Assembly: GCA_023512415.1 (NCBI GenBank)
Contig: JAILZQ010000003.1
Location: forward strand, 1 to 48,065
Source of the DNA: Geminicoccaceae bacterium
GTDB lineage: Bacteria > Pseudomonadota > Alphaproteobacteria > Geminicoccales > Geminicoccaceae
Direction of reading: 5' to 3'
Length of the DNA stretch: 48,065 bases
Shown one piece after another: positions 36,917 to 45,523 of this stretch; the stretch's first letter is position 1; every line of letters starts with the position of its first letter. Both the position numbers and the translations under genes were made by a program. The notes under the pieces are model-generated. The model made no database searches, had not been told where the DNA came from, and saw only the letters and a list, made by a program, of their open reading frames with translations.

Positions 36917-37783
36917 TCAACCGCGCGCCTCGAGGGCCTCGAGCAGGCAGGCGCGCAGCGCCTCGTCGACCGTGGGTTCGCAGCCGCCCCAGTGGCGGAA
37001 GCCGGGGACGGCCTGGTGGAGGAGCATCCCGAGACCGTCGACCACCGGATTGCCGCGCGCCCGGGCGGCGGCGAGCAGCGGGGTTTCGAGCGGCACGTAG
37101 ACGAGGTCGGTGACCAGCGCCGTCCGCGGCAGGAGCGCGAGGTCGAGGGGCAGAGGCGGCTGGCCCTTCATGCCGAGGCTCGTGGCGTTCACGAGCAGCG
37201 CGAGATCGGCCAGGGCCTCGGTCGGTACGGGCCAAGGGACCGTCGCGAGGCGCCCCGGGAACGTGGCCTCGAGCTCCCGGGCGAGCCGTTCCGCCCGCTC
37301 GGGCGTGCGGTTGGCGAGGCGCAGCTCCGGTGTGCCCGATTCGAGGAGCGCCCAGGCGACCGCTCGGGCAGCACCACCGGCGCCAAGGAGGAGCGCCGGC
37401 CCGCTCGTCCTCCGGAAGTCCGGAACGGCGGCCGCGAGGCTCGCGAGGAACCCCGCACCGTCGGTGTTGCGGCCCTCGAGCGTCCCGTCGGGATGGACGA
37501 GGACGGTGTTGACCGCCCCCATCCGCTCGGCCGCGCCGTCGCGCCGGTCGACCAGGGCGAAAGCCCGCTCCTTGTGCGGGATGGTCACGTTCCAGCCGAG
37601 AAAGCCGAGCCGCGGCAGGGCGTGGAAGGCGAGCTCCAGGTCCTCCGGGCGGACCGGCAGCGGCACGTAGGCGCCGTCGATCCGGTAGCGCTCGAACCAG
37701 TGACCGTGCAGTCGGGGCGAGAGGGAATGGGCGACCGGCCAGCCCACGACACCGGCCAGCCGCGCCTTGCCGGAAAGCAGCAT
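36917..37783 (-). CDS. aroE: Shikimate dehydrogenase AroE
   Basis: A 288-aa NADPH-dependent enzyme that reduces 3-dehydroshikimate to shikimate in aromatic amino-acid synthesis. The substrate-binding half shows HSLSPRLHGHWF, NVTIPHKE with the catalytic Lys, and NTDGAGF. The NADP half shows LLLGAGGAARAVAWAL and LANRTPERAE, with the C-terminal DGLGMLLHQAVPGFRHWGG. It converges with the M20 gene (33-bp gap) and is divergent from the Nudix gene. It is a housekeeping gene, informative about the type of replicon. Confidence 0.93.
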   Translation of the reverse strand: MLLSGKARLAGVVGWPVAHSLSPRLHGHWFERYRIDGAYVPLPVRPEDLELAFHALPRLGFLGWNVTIPHKERAFALVDRRDGAAERMGAVNTVLVHPDGTLEGRNTDGAGFLASLAAAVPDFRRTSGPALLLGAGGAARAVAWALLESGTPELRLANRTPERAERLARELEATFPGRLATVPWPVPTEALADLALLVNATSLGMKGQPPLPLDLALLPRTALVTDLVYVPLETPLLAAARARGNPVVDGLGMLLHQAVPGFRHWGGCEPTVDEALRACLLEALEARG

Positions 37784-37892
37784 GCGGGGATCCCGTGAGG
37801 CGGAGCGCGCGGCCGGGCGAGCTAGGCGGCCGCGAGGGCGAGCGTCAAGCGGCCGGCTTGCCCGGTCGAGATGCCGGCCGGATGCTGGACCC

Positions 37893-38489
37893 ATGGACTT
37901 GCTCTGGCGCCTCGCCTACCGGCTCGCGCATGCCGCGCTCCGCCTGTGGTGGGCGGTCCGTCGGCCGAGTGCCCGGGGCGCGGCGGTCGCGGTCTGGTCC
38001 GAGGGGCGGCTCTTGGTGGTCGAGACCTCCTACCGCCCGGGTCTGATCGACCTGCCGGGGGGTGCGGTCGAGCGGGGCGAGCGGCCGATCGCAGCCGCCC
38101 TGCGCGAGCTCGCCGAAGAGACCGGCATCGAGGCGCCGGAGACGGCGCTCGAACCGCCCGTCGCGCTCGCCTTCACCTTCGAACGACGGCGGATCGAGAG
38201 CGAGGTCTTCGCCTGGCGGCCGAGCCGACGGCCGACGGTCCGGGTCGATGGGCGCGAGGTGGTGCGGGCCACGTGGCTGGCGCCGGAAGAGGCGGCGCGA
38301 CAACGCCCGGCGCCCGGCTTGGCGCTCTACCTCGCGCGGATCGGGGACCCCTGGCCGCCCTGTCCGGGGATGGGCGCGCCGCCGGCGGGGCGGCCCTCGG
38401 GTGCCGAGAAGCGAGCGAACCGTCAGGGCTCGACCGCGGGGGGCGCGGAGAGCGGCGGCAGGACACCGCCGCAGACGAGCCCGACATAA
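37893..38489 (+). CDS. Nudix hydrolase
   Basis: A 198-aa protein with a perfect Nudix box, GAVERGERPIAAALRELAEE then TGI (about residues 56-78), for pyrophosphate hydrolysis of a nucleoside diphosphate derivative or similar substrate. The N-terminal 30 residues are basic and amphipathic (DLLWRLAYRLAHAALRLWWA), suggesting membrane association. The last 40 residues are low-complexity, and the 3' end overlaps the lipoprotein gene on the other strand by 67 bp, so the true function probably resides in residues 25-160. Substrate unknown. Confidence 0.85.
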   Translation: MDLLWRLAYRLAHAALRLWWAVRRPSARGAAVAVWSEGRLLVVETSYRPGLIDLPGGAVERGERPIAAALRELAEETGIEAPETALEPPVALAFTFERRRIESEVFAWRPSRRPTVRVDGREVVRATWLAPEEAARQRPAPGLALYLARIGDPWPPCPGMGAPPAGRPSGAEKRANRQGSTAGGAESGGRTPPQTSPT

Positions 38490-38686
38490 TGCCGCTCGAG
38501 CTCCGAGAGCTCGCGGAAATAGGAGCCGAGCGAGATGTCGCAGGTGGCGGCCATGGTGAGGCGCGCCTGGAGATCGTTCATCGTCCGCCGCTGCTGGATC
38601 GCGCCGGTGCCGAAGGCCTGGACCTCGGCGCAGGCGGCGAGGGCGAGCGGGGCGAGGAGCGCGGCGAGACGGGTCGGGCGGTTCAC
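38423..38686 (-). CDS. Small putative lipoprotein
   Basis: An 87-aa protein from a GTG at 38686. The N-terminus RPTRLAALLAPLALAACAEV is a lipoprotein signal with the lipobox LAAC, so the mature chain would be anchored at Cys19. The mature part is mostly helical (QQRRTMNDLQARLTMAATCD, then FRELSELERHYVGLVCGG) with two further Cys. Function unknown; short proteins of this look are seen in Rhodospirillales as hypotheticals. A near-consensus promoter is directly upstream. It converges with and overlaps the Nudix gene. Confidence 0.75.
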   Translation of the reverse strand: MNRPTRLAALLAPLALAACAEVQAFGTGAIQQRRTMNDLQARLTMAATCDISLGSYFRELSELERHYVGLVCGGVLPPLSAPPAVEP

Positions 38687-38714
38687 GGCGAGGCTCCCGG
38701 AACGTAGCGATGAG

Positions 38715-38743
38715 CTTATAAACCTGCATTATAGGAATGTCAA
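38715..38743 (-). promoter_or_regulatory. Sigma-70-type promoter of the small lipoprotein gene
   Basis: On the minus strand: -35 TTGACA (38743-38738), 17-bp spacer, -10 TATAAG (38720-38715). This would start transcription near 38708, about 22 nt before the GTG start. It is the best promoter match in the window and stands out as an AT-rich patch in GC-rich DNA. Confidence 0.8.
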
Positions 38744-38814
38744 CCTCTATCTGCCGAGCTTCCTTTCTTCCCCTCGCGCCGCTAGCCTCCACCCCGAGCG
38801 AAGGGGGAGGAACG

Positions 38815-39534
38815 ATGCGGTTCGAGCGGGTCGCGGTCTTGAGCTTCGATTGCTACGGAACCCTGATCGACTGGGAGCGCGGTCTACTCGGGGCCCTCGC
38901 GCCGTGGCGTGAGCGCGCGCGGCTCGCCCTCGACGACGAGACGCTGCTCGCCGCGTTCGCCGAGGAGGAATCGTCCCAGCAGGTGGCGACCCCGAGGCTG
39001 CGCTACGATCGGCTCCTCGCCCGCGTCCTGGAGCGGCTCGGTCGGCGCTTCGCGGCTCCGCCGACGGCGGCCGAGACCGAGGCGTTCGGCGCTTCGGTCG
39101 GTGATTGGCCGCCCTTTCCGGACAGTGCCGAAGCCCTCGCCCGATTGGCCCGCCGGGTGCCGCTGATCGTGCTCTCGAACGTCGACGAAGGGAGCGTCCG
39201 TCGCTCGGCCGCTCGGCTCGGCGATCCCTTCGCCGCGATCCTGACCGCCGAGGCGATCGGCTCGTACAAGCCCGACCTCAGGAATTTCGCCTATCTCTTG
39301 GGGTTCCTCGCCGGTCGTGGGTTACCGCGGGAGGGGCTCGTGCACGTCGCCCAGAGCCTCTTCCACGACCACGCGCCGGCGGCCGCCATGGGTATCCCCT
39401 CGGTGTGGATCGACCGGCGCGCCGGCCGGCCGGGCGGGGCGACCAAGCCGCCCCCCGCCGGCACGGCTCCGGCCGCGCGCTTCACGTCCCTCGAGGCCTT
39501 CGCCGACGCTTTCGAGCGGGTCCGGTCGGGCTGA
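38815..39534 (+). CDS. HAD-superfamily hydrolase, haloacid dehalogenase type II-like
   Basis: A 239-aa HAD hydrolase. Motif I is LSFDCYGTLIDWE with the nucleophile Asp, motif II is VLSNVDEGSV, motif III has GSYKPDLRNF with the Lys, and motif IV appears as SLFHDHAPAAAMG. These features match the haloacid dehalogenase type II subgroup, though phosphatase activity cannot be excluded. AAGGGGGAGG precedes the ATG at 38815. It converges with cysNC; a weak 6-bp hairpin GAGCCG-TTG-CGGCTC (39588-39602) lies between. Confidence 0.85.
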   Translation: MRFERVAVLSFDCYGTLIDWERGLLGALAPWRERARLALDDETLLAAFAEEESSQQVATPRLRYDRLLARVLERLGRRFAAPPTAAETEAFGASVGDWPPFPDSAEALARLARRVPLIVLSNVDEGSVRRSAARLGDPFAAILTAEAIGSYKPDLRNFAYLLGFLAGRGLPREGLVHVAQSLFHDHAPAAAMGIPSVWIDRRAGRPGGATKPPPAGTAPAARFTSLEAFADAFERVRSG

Positions 39535-39616
39535 GGGGCCGATCCGCTCGCCGCGCGACGCTCGGCGCGGCCGTGGCGCGCAGCGGCGAGCCGTTGCGGC
39601 TCCGCCCCCTCGGCCT

Positions 39617-41491
39617 TCAGACCCGGAAGTGCTCCTCGACGTAGCGCAGCAGGAGGGCCACGCAGTCCTCGACGCCGAGCGCGTCGGTCGCCACCACGAG
39701 TTCGGGGTTCTCGGGCGGCTCGTAGGGGCTCGAGATGCCGGTGAACTCCTTGATCTCGCCTTTGCGCGCGCGCTTGTAGAGACCTTTGGGGTCGCGCCGC
39801 TCGCACACCTCGAGCGCGGCCTTGACGTAGATTTCGTGGAAGGCTTCCCCCGCTGCCTCGCGGGCCCGTTGCCGGTCCGCCCGGTAGGGCGAGATGAAGC
39901 TCGAGACGACGAGGAAGCCGGCATCGGCGAACAGCGCGGCGACCTCGCCCACCCGGCGGATGTTCTCGGCCCGATCCTCGGGGCCGAAGCCGAGGTCGCG
40001 GCAGAGCCCACTGCGGATGTTGTCGCCGTCGAGCACGTAGACCTGCCATCCCCGGGCGAACAGCTCGCGCTCGAGGGCGAGCGCCAAGGTCGACTTGCCG
40101 GCGCCGCTGAGCCCGGTGAACCACAGGACGCCGCCTTTGTGGCCGTTGCGCGCGGCGCGCGCCGCCCGGCTCACCGCGTGGCCGACCTGGGTGATGTTGG
40201 TGGCCCGCACGGTCACGAGCTGGCGCTGGTCGGGATAGCCCTCCATCGAGACGATCCCGCCGCCCACCGGCAGATGGTCTTCGACCAGCACGAACCGGCC
40301 GGTTCGCGGGTTGGCGGTGTACTCGTCGAGGGCCAGCATGCGCTTGGTCCGCAAGACGACCTCGCCGGCGCCGTTGCGCTCGATCCGGTCGGGCGGTAGG
40401 CTCGCGAGCTCGGCCGTGTCGATCGACCGCTCGATCGCCTCGACCACCGCCGTGGCCTCGGTCGTGGCGAGCTTGAGCTTGTAGGTGGAGCCGATCCGTA
40501 GCGGCGTGGCGCCCAGCCAGAAGAGCCGGGCCTTGAAGACGGTGGTGAGCACCGGAGGGTTCTCGACGTGGCTCATGATCTCGCCGCGCTCGACGAAGAT
40601 CGGCTCGTCGAGGGTCACACCGATGCTCTGCCCGGCATACGCTTCCCGAGGCGGCGCCGGCACGTGCCAGGCCTCGATCGAACGGATCTTCGCGGTCTTG
40701 TTGGAAGGTGAGAAGAGCACCGTGTCGCCGACCGCGAGCCGGCCGGCCTCGATCCGCCCGGCCACGATCCGCCGCTCGTCGAACTTGTAGACGTCTTGGA
40801 CCGGCATCCGCAGCGGCCGGTCGACCGGCAGGCTCGTGTAGGCGAAGGAGTCGAGTGCTTGGACGACCGAGGGCCCCTGGTACCAGGGCATCCGCGGGCT
40901 GTGCCGGACGAGATTGTCGCCCTCGCGGGCGGAGATCGGCACGATGCAGGTCGGCTGCACCCCGAGCTCGGCGAGATAGGCCCGAAAATCTTCCGCGACG
41001 TTGCCGAACCGGTCGGCCGAGAAGCCCACGAGGTCCATCTTGTTGACGAGCACCGCCACCTGACGGATGCCGAGGAGATGGAGGAGATAGCCGTGCCGGC
41101 GCGACTGTTCCTGGATCCCTTCGGCAGCGTCGATGACGAGGAGGGCCGCCTCGGCCTGGGCGGCACCCGTCACCATGTTCTTCAAGAACTCCTTGTGGCC
41201 CGGAGCGTCGATCACGAGATAGGGCCGCGCTGCCGTCTTGAAGCGGATCTGGGTCGTGTCGATCGTGACGCCCTGGTCGCGCTCGCTCTGCATCGCATCG
41301 AGCACGAAGGCCCATTCGAAAGGCATACCGCGGCGCGCCGACATGGCCTCGACCGCCTCGAGCTTGCCCTCGGGCAAGGAACCGGTCTCGTGGAGGAGCC
41401 GACCCACGAAGGTCGACTTGCCGTGATCGACGTGGCCGACGATGACGATCCGAAGCGGCCGCGCCTCGGCGGCCCCGCTCGTGTGCGGCAT
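39617..41491 (-). CDS. cysNC: Bifunctional sulfate adenylyltransferase large subunit / APS kinase (CysN-CysC fusion)
   Basis: A 624-aa fusion. The N-terminal CysN GTPase (residues 1-430) has IVGHVDHGKSTFVGRLL, DAPGHKEFLKNMVTGAAQA and VNKMDLVGF; it stimulates ATP sulfurylation by CysD. The C-terminal CysC kinase (from about residue 455) has the P-loop GLSGAGKSTLALALE, then LDGDNIRSGL and SFISPYRADR, and converts APS to PAPS. It follows cysD with a 35-bp gap. No cysH or sulfite reductase is near, so PAPS may serve sulfation as well as assimilation. Confidence 0.94.
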   Translation of the reverse strand: MPHTSGAAEARPLRIVIVGHVDHGKSTFVGRLLHETGSLPEGKLEAVEAMSARRGMPFEWAFVLDAMQSERDQGVTIDTTQIRFKTAARPYLVIDAPGHKEFLKNMVTGAAQAEAALLVIDAAEGIQEQSRRHGYLLHLLGIRQVAVLVNKMDLVGFSADRFGNVAEDFRAYLAELGVQPTCIVPISAREGDNLVRHSPRMPWYQGPSVVQALDSFAYTSLPVDRPLRMPVQDVYKFDERRIVAGRIEAGRLAVGDTVLFSPSNKTAKIRSIEAWHVPAPPREAYAGQSIGVTLDEPIFVERGEIMSHVENPPVLTTVFKARLFWLGATPLRIGSTYKLKLATTEATAVVEAIERSIDTAELASLPPDRIERNGAGEVVLRTKRMLALDEYTANPRTGRFVLVEDHLPVGGGIVSMEGYPDQRQLVTVRATNITQVGHAVSRAARAARNGHKGGVLWFTGLSGAGKSTLALALERELFARGWQVYVLDGDNIRSGLCRDLGFGPEDRAENIRRVGEVAALFADAGFLVVSSFISPYRADRQRAREAAGEAFHEIYVKAALEVCERRDPKGLYKRARKGEIKEFTGISSPYEPPENPELVVATDALGVEDCVALLLRYVEEHFRV

Positions 41492-41526
41492 GGTGGTCCC
41501 GTCCGTCGGGAGGGCGTGGATCGCCC

Positions 41527-42321
41527 TCACATGTAGCCCGCGGCCCGCAGGCGTTCGAAGCTGTCCTCGGCCTCGTGGTCCATCGCCCGGCCGACGCGCT
41601 CGGGGGTCCGCGTGGTCTCGAGCTCGGCGATGATCGCATCGAGCGTGTCGGCCCGACTCGGCACCGGGAAGGTGATGTCCTGGTCGCCGAGCGAGCGGTA
41701 GCGCTTGCCGTCCTTGGCGAAATAGAGCTCGATGACCGGGATCCCCTCGCGCCGGGTGTATTTCCAGATGTCGAGCTCGGTCCAGTGCAGGATCGGATGG
41801 ACCCGCACGTGCGTACCCTGCGGGAAGCTCGTCATGTACTGGCCCCAGAACTCGGGGGGCTGGTCCTTGAGCTGCCATTGCCCGGTCTCGTCGCGCGGGC
41901 TGAAGTAGCGCTCCTTGGCGCGGATCGCCTCCTCGTCGCGGCGGATGCCGAGGATCAGACCCTCGAAACCGTGCTTCTGGATCGCCGCCTTGAGCCCGAG
42001 GGTCTTGCGCGCCGCCGAACGGGCGGCCGGTGGCAGGGTCGGGTCGGTCGCCTCGAGCGGCGGGCATTCCTCTCGGAGGAAGTTGAGGCCCCATTCCTTC
42101 GCGTAGCGGTCGCGGAAGGCGTACATCTCGGGAAACTTCTTGCCGGTGTCGATGTGCATCACCGGGAACGGCACGTGGCCGAAGAAGGCTTTGCGGCAGA
42201 GCCAGATGACGACGTTCGAATCCTTGCCCAACGACCAGAGGATCGCGAGCTTGTCGAGCTTGGCCTTGGCCTCGCGCAGGATGAAGATGCTCTCGGCCTC
42301 GAGCTCGTCGAGATGATCCAT
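41527..42321 (-). CDS. cysD: Sulfate adenylyltransferase small subunit CysD
   Basis: A 264-aa PP-loop ATP sulfurylase subunit that makes APS from sulfate with CysN. The PP-loop is LWSLGKDSNVV, a variant of the usual SGGKDS seen in one CysD/NodP lineage. Other marks are FFGHVPFPVMHIDTGKKFPE, GIRRDEEAIRAKERYFSPRD and HPILHWTELDIWKYTRREG. A candidate promoter lies at 42384-42412 on the minus strand. First gene of the cysD-cysNC unit. Confidence 0.94.
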   Translation of the reverse strand: MDHLDELEAESIFILREAKAKLDKLAILWSLGKDSNVVIWLCRKAFFGHVPFPVMHIDTGKKFPEMYAFRDRYAKEWGLNFLREECPPLEATDPTLPPAARSAARKTLGLKAAIQKHGFEGLILGIRRDEEAIRAKERYFSPRDETGQWQLKDQPPEFWGQYMTSFPQGTHVRVHPILHWTELDIWKYTRREGIPVIELYFAKDGKRYRSLGDQDITFPVPSRADTLDAIIAELETTRTPERVGRAMDHEAEDSFERLRAAGYM

Positions 42322-42383
42322 GAGCGCTGCCCGTCTCCGACCTCGGCCGACCGGCCCCATACGGACGGTCGAGAGGCGGCGCC

Positions 42384-42412
42384 GCTTAACCGTGCCCGGA
42401 GCGGCTTGTCAA
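42384..42412 (-). promoter_or_regulatory. Candidate promoter upstream of cysD
   Basis: On the minus strand a TTGACA (42412-42407) is followed after 17 bp by a weak -10, TTAAGC (42389-42384). The leader to the cysD ATG would be about 55 nt. Only the -35 is convincing. Confidence 0.4.
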
Positions 42413-42447
42413 CGCGACGCCACCGTCGCTCGGGAGCGGATCCCGCT

Positions 42448-43122
42448 TCAGCGGCGGGCGGCCTGGAGCCGACTCTTGAGTCGGGCCAGCCGGTTGCGCC
42501 GCGCCTGGGCGCGCCGGCTCGAGGCGAAGCCGCGCGGCACGCCGCCGTCGCGACCACTCTGCACCCGGCCGAGCTGGGTCCAGGAGCGCACCGGTCCGCT
42601 GTCGAGGTGGATGAATTCGGCCCCCGGATAGTAGCCGACGCCGCCCGCCTGCAGCGCCAATGCCGCCCGGTGCGCGCGCTCGAGCGGCACGCCGGGGAAG
42701 CGCAGGTCGACAGCCATGCCGTACATGTGCAGGCTGTTGCGCGCCACCGCGCGCGAGCGCCGGCGCAACATGGCGTTGGTCTCGGGCGAGCGATAACCCG
42801 AGAGGACCTCGAGGGGGCCGTTCAACTCGAGCTGCTGCTGCAGGACATAGGCGATGTCGAGGACCTGCGGGTCGATCTCGACGATCTCGTCGGTCCGCCA
42901 GTCGCGCAGGAGCCGGTTGATCGAGCGCAAGCCCTCGTCGAGATAGCGGCCGTCGGCGAAGTAGACGGTCCGCACGGCCTCGCCGGTGTGCCGGTGATGC
43001 AGGGCGATCTGCCGAACCGGGACCGTGGCGAACGCGGCCCGCCAGCCGAGGCCCGAGATCGGCAGACCCGCCGCCAGCCCCAGAAGGAAGCGGCGACGCG
43101 AGCTCACGGGCAGCTCCGGCAT
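42448..43122 (-). CDS. Tat-exported DUF882 (peptidase M15-like) protein
   Basis: A 224-aa protein with a twin-arginine signal SRRRFLLGLAAGLPISGLG. The mature domain has the DUF882/M15A pattern: LEVLSGYRSPETNAMLRRRS, NSLHMYGMAVDLRFPGV and VGYYPGAEFIHLDSGPVRSW, with His/Asp/His positions like those of Zn D-Ala-D-Ala peptidases. It probably acts in the periplasm on the cell wall. GGAGGAG lies seven nt before the ATG at 43122. The C-terminal 30 residues are very basic. Confidence 0.85.
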   Translation of the reverse strand: MPELPVSSRRRFLLGLAAGLPISGLGWRAAFATVPVRQIALHHRHTGEAVRTVYFADGRYLDEGLRSINRLLRDWRTDEIVEIDPQVLDIAYVLQQQLELNGPLEVLSGYRSPETNAMLRRRSRAVARNSLHMYGMAVDLRFPGVPLERAHRAALALQAGGVGYYPGAEFIHLDSGPVRSWTQLGRVQSGRDGGVPRGFASSRRAQARRNRLARLKSRLQAARR

Positions 43123-43540
43123 GTCGTTCTCCTCCTTCTTCTCGACCGACCCGGGCGGGCAAGCCCCGGACCGCGGCGACAATCTCGTACCGGCGCGAGC
43201 TGACGGGAGTGGCACTAAGCGATTCGGCGAAGATCCGCAACAGTCCGATGCTCGTTGTTCGAATGCGTATCCGACGGTGTCTACGCTCGGTTGACAGCGA
43301 TCGTATCGTGACTTTGGCGCAACCACACTTGTTGCGAGCGAGACACGGGATCTTCGATACAGGCCTCGGTGAGACGATCCGCCGATCGCTGCGCGTCCTC
43401 GGCCGCCGAATCGCGGCGGCCGAAGTGCGCCCGGTTGCCGCGTCGTCCGCGTCACGTGGCAGCGCAATCGCATCGACGTACGGCATCAGCGAGGATGCCG
43501 GCCTTTTCGGCGGCGCCCGATTCGTGGATCCTGGTGGGCG
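43123..43540. other. 418-bp divergent intergenic region
   Basis: This gap lies between the Tat-exported DUF882 gene (minus) and the first glycosyltransferase gene (plus), and must hold both promoters. It is less GC-rich than its surroundings, particularly 43200-43350. A TTGACA at 43291-43296 (plus) is present but no convincing -10 follows, and no gene or RNA structure was recognised. Confidence 0.5.
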
Positions 43541-44485
43541 ATGAGTCCGGACCTCTCGATCATCGTTCCCCTCTACAACGAGGAGGACAATGTTCGCCCG
43601 TTGTTCGAGGCGATCGCCGCCGCGCTCGCGCCGCTGCCTTTGACGGTCGAGCTGCTCCTGGTCGACGACGGCTCGCGCGATGCCACCTTCACCCGCGCCC
43701 TCGAGCTGCCGCGCGACGGCAAACCCAGGCTCCGCCTCGTCAAGCTGCGGCGGAACTACGGCCAGACCGCGGCCATGGCCGCCGGGATCGAGCACGCCCG
43801 CGGGCGCATCCTCGTCACCCTGGACGGCGACCTGCAGAACGATCCCCGGGACATCCCGCGCTTCTTGGCCGAGATCGAAAAGGGCTTCGATCTCGTGGTC
43901 GGCTGGCGCAAAGCGCGCAAGGACCACTGGTCGCGGGTTCTGCCCTCGAAGGTGGCCAACCGCCTCATCGGGTGGATCACGGGCGTGCCGATCAAGGACA
44001 ATGGCTGCTCGCTCAAAGCCTACCGCGCCGAGCTCATCAAAGAGATCCCGCTCTACGCCGAGATGCATCGCTTCATCCCGGCCATGGCGAGCCTCGCCGG
44101 CGCGCGGATCGCGGAAATCGAGGTGCGGCACCATCCGCGTCGCTTCGGCCGCTCGAAATACGGGTTCTCGCGGATATACAAGGTGCTCGTCGACCTGGTC
44201 GTGGTCGCGACCATCCTCGATTTCACCCGGCGCCCCATGCGCTGGCTTTTGGGGACCGGCGGAGTGGCCGCGCTGGTCGGCTGTTCGGCCGCCACCCTCT
44301 TCCTCCTGACGCGCGCCGAGCCCGGGGTCGCCTTCCAGGGCGTGGTCATGCTGTCGGGCGCGCTCGCCGCTTTTCTCCTGTTTCTCGCCTTCTTGAGCTA
44401 TCTCCTGCACAGCGTCCGCACGTCGCGGCTCGAGCTGTTCCGTTTGCTCGCCGCCCGCCCGGCCGACGCTTCTCCTTCACCGTGA
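43541..44485 (+). CDS. Family 2 glycosyltransferase (GtrB/DPM1-like) with two C-terminal membrane spans
   Basis: A 314-aa polyprenyl-phosphate glycosyltransferase-like protein. The GT-A domain has IIVPLYNEEDNVRPLFEAI, LLVDDGSRDAT, LRRNYGQTAAMAAGIEHARG and the metal-binding DGDLQNDPRDIP. The region KDNGCSLKAYR and RHHPRRFGRSKYG is characteristic of GtrB/DPM1 enzymes that charge a lipid carrier with a sugar. Two hydrophobic spans follow (about residues 243-260 and 270-290). It is followed after 30 bp by a second, degenerate GT2 gene. Confidence 0.9.
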   Translation: MSPDLSIIVPLYNEEDNVRPLFEAIAAALAPLPLTVELLLVDDGSRDATFTRALELPRDGKPRLRLVKLRRNYGQTAAMAAGIEHARGRILVTLDGDLQNDPRDIPRFLAEIEKGFDLVVGWRKARKDHWSRVLPSKVANRLIGWITGVPIKDNGCSLKAYRAELIKEIPLYAEMHRFIPAMASLAGARIAEIEVRHHPRRFGRSKYGFSRIYKVLVDLVVVATILDFTRRPMRWLLGTGGVAALVGCSAATLFLLTRAEPGVAFQGVVMLSGALAAFLLFLAFLSYLLHSVRTSRLELFRLLAARPADASPSP

Positions 44486-44515
44486 ATCCTTCACCTCGAA
44501 AGCGGGATCCGATCG

Positions 44516-45472
44516 ATGACCGCCGAGCTCGGGATCGCCCCCATGGCCGCCGCCGCGGCCGAGCTGTCCGTGGTCGTGCCGGTTCTCCGTGAGCAGCCGC
44601 GGATCGCCGAGTTGCACGCGCAGCTGTGTCGTGGGCTGGCCCCGCTCGGTCGTCGCTTCGAAGTGATCTACGTGATCGATGGACCGCAGCGCGCCACGCT
44701 CGAGACGCTCAAGGCGATCCGTCGGCAGGGCGGCGGGATCGAGATCTTGACCTTCGCCCGTCCGATGGGGGAAGCGGCGGCGCTCACCGTCGGCCTGCGT
44801 CACGCGAGCGGGGCGATCGTGCTCACCGTCGCGACCGAACTCGAGGTCGATCCGGCCGAGCTGCCGCGGCTGGTCCGCACCCTCGAGACGGGTGACGCGG
44901 ACATCGTCACCCTGGCCCGCCGGCCGCCGGGGCAGGTCGGTAAAGGCAAGCTCGAGCGGCTGCTCGACCTCCTCCTGCAGAGCCGGCTCGAGGATGTCCG
45001 CAGCCCGATCCGGGCGATGCGCGCGCGGGTCGCCGCCGAGCTCAGCCTCTACGGCAACCAGCATCGTTTCCTTCCCCTGATCGCCCAGGCACAGGGCTTC
45101 ACCGTCGAGGAATTGCCGGCTCCGGCACCCGGCCGCGCCGGCCCCGGCCTCGGCCGCGCCGGCTCCTGGCCGAGCCTCCTCCTCGACGTGGTGACCCTCT
45201 ACTTCCTCTTGAAATTCCTCAAAAAGCCGTTCCGGTTCTTCGGTGGCTTCGGCTTCTTGATCCTGGCATGCGGCACGCTCGCCACCGCCTGGCTGGTCTT
45301 CGAGCGACTGGCGTTGGGTGTGCCTTTGGGCGATCGGCCGGCGCTGATCCTTTCGACGTTGATGGTCGTGCTCGGCATCCAGATCCTCGCCGTGGGGCTG
45401 ATCGGCGAGCTTGTGACCTTCGCCTGGGCGCGCGAGGCCAAGGACTACAAGGTCGACCGCATCGTCGAGTAG
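44516..45472 (+). CDS. Family 2 glycosyltransferase-like protein with degraded catalytic motifs
   Basis: A 318-aa protein with the same layout as the gene before it: GT-A-like domain (LSVVVPVLREQPRIAELHAQ, FARPMGEAAALTVGLRHASG), then two membrane spans near the C-terminus (FLILACGTLATAWLVFERLAL and LIGELVTFAW). The nucleotide-binding DDGS is IDGPQ here, and the metal-binding D-G-D position reads VATELEVDP, so the first two acidic ligands are gone. It may be an inactive partner, a scaffold, or a transferase with changed chemistry. SD is weak; the gene lies 30 bp after the first GT. Confidence 0.85.
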   Translation: MTAELGIAPMAAAAAELSVVVPVLREQPRIAELHAQLCRGLAPLGRRFEVIYVIDGPQRATLETLKAIRRQGGGIEILTFARPMGEAAALTVGLRHASGAIVLTVATELEVDPAELPRLVRTLETGDADIVTLARRPPGQVGKGKLERLLDLLLQSRLEDVRSPIRAMRARVAAELSLYGNQHRFLPLIAQAQGFTVEELPAPAPGRAGPGLGRAGSWPSLLLDVVTLYFLLKFLKKPFRFFGGFGFLILACGTLATAWLVFERLALGVPLGDRPALILSTLMVVLGIQILAVGLIGELVTFAWAREAKDYKVDRIVE

Positions 45473-45484
45473 CCGGCCGGGCCG

Positions 45485-45505
45485 CGTGCCCCTCGGGGGC
45501 GCACG
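45485..45505. terminator. Hairpin between convergent genes, possible bidirectional terminator
   Basis: CGTGC CCC (45485-45492), loop TCGG, GGG C GCACG (45497-45505) form an 8-bp stem with one bulged C at 45500. It lies in the 51-bp gap between two convergent genes. There is no T-run, so intrinsic termination is only plausible. Confidence 0.4.
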
Positions 45506-45523
45506 ACCCGGACCGGCTCGTGC

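Noticed and set aside
39588-39602. GAGCCG-TTG-CGGCTC as a terminator between the HAD gene and cysNC
   Set aside because: Only six base pairs and no T-run; mentioned with the HAD gene but not called as a terminator.
43240-43290. GTTCGAATGC resembling a tRNA T-loop
   Set aside because: No cloverleaf, acceptor stem or anticodon arm could be built around it.
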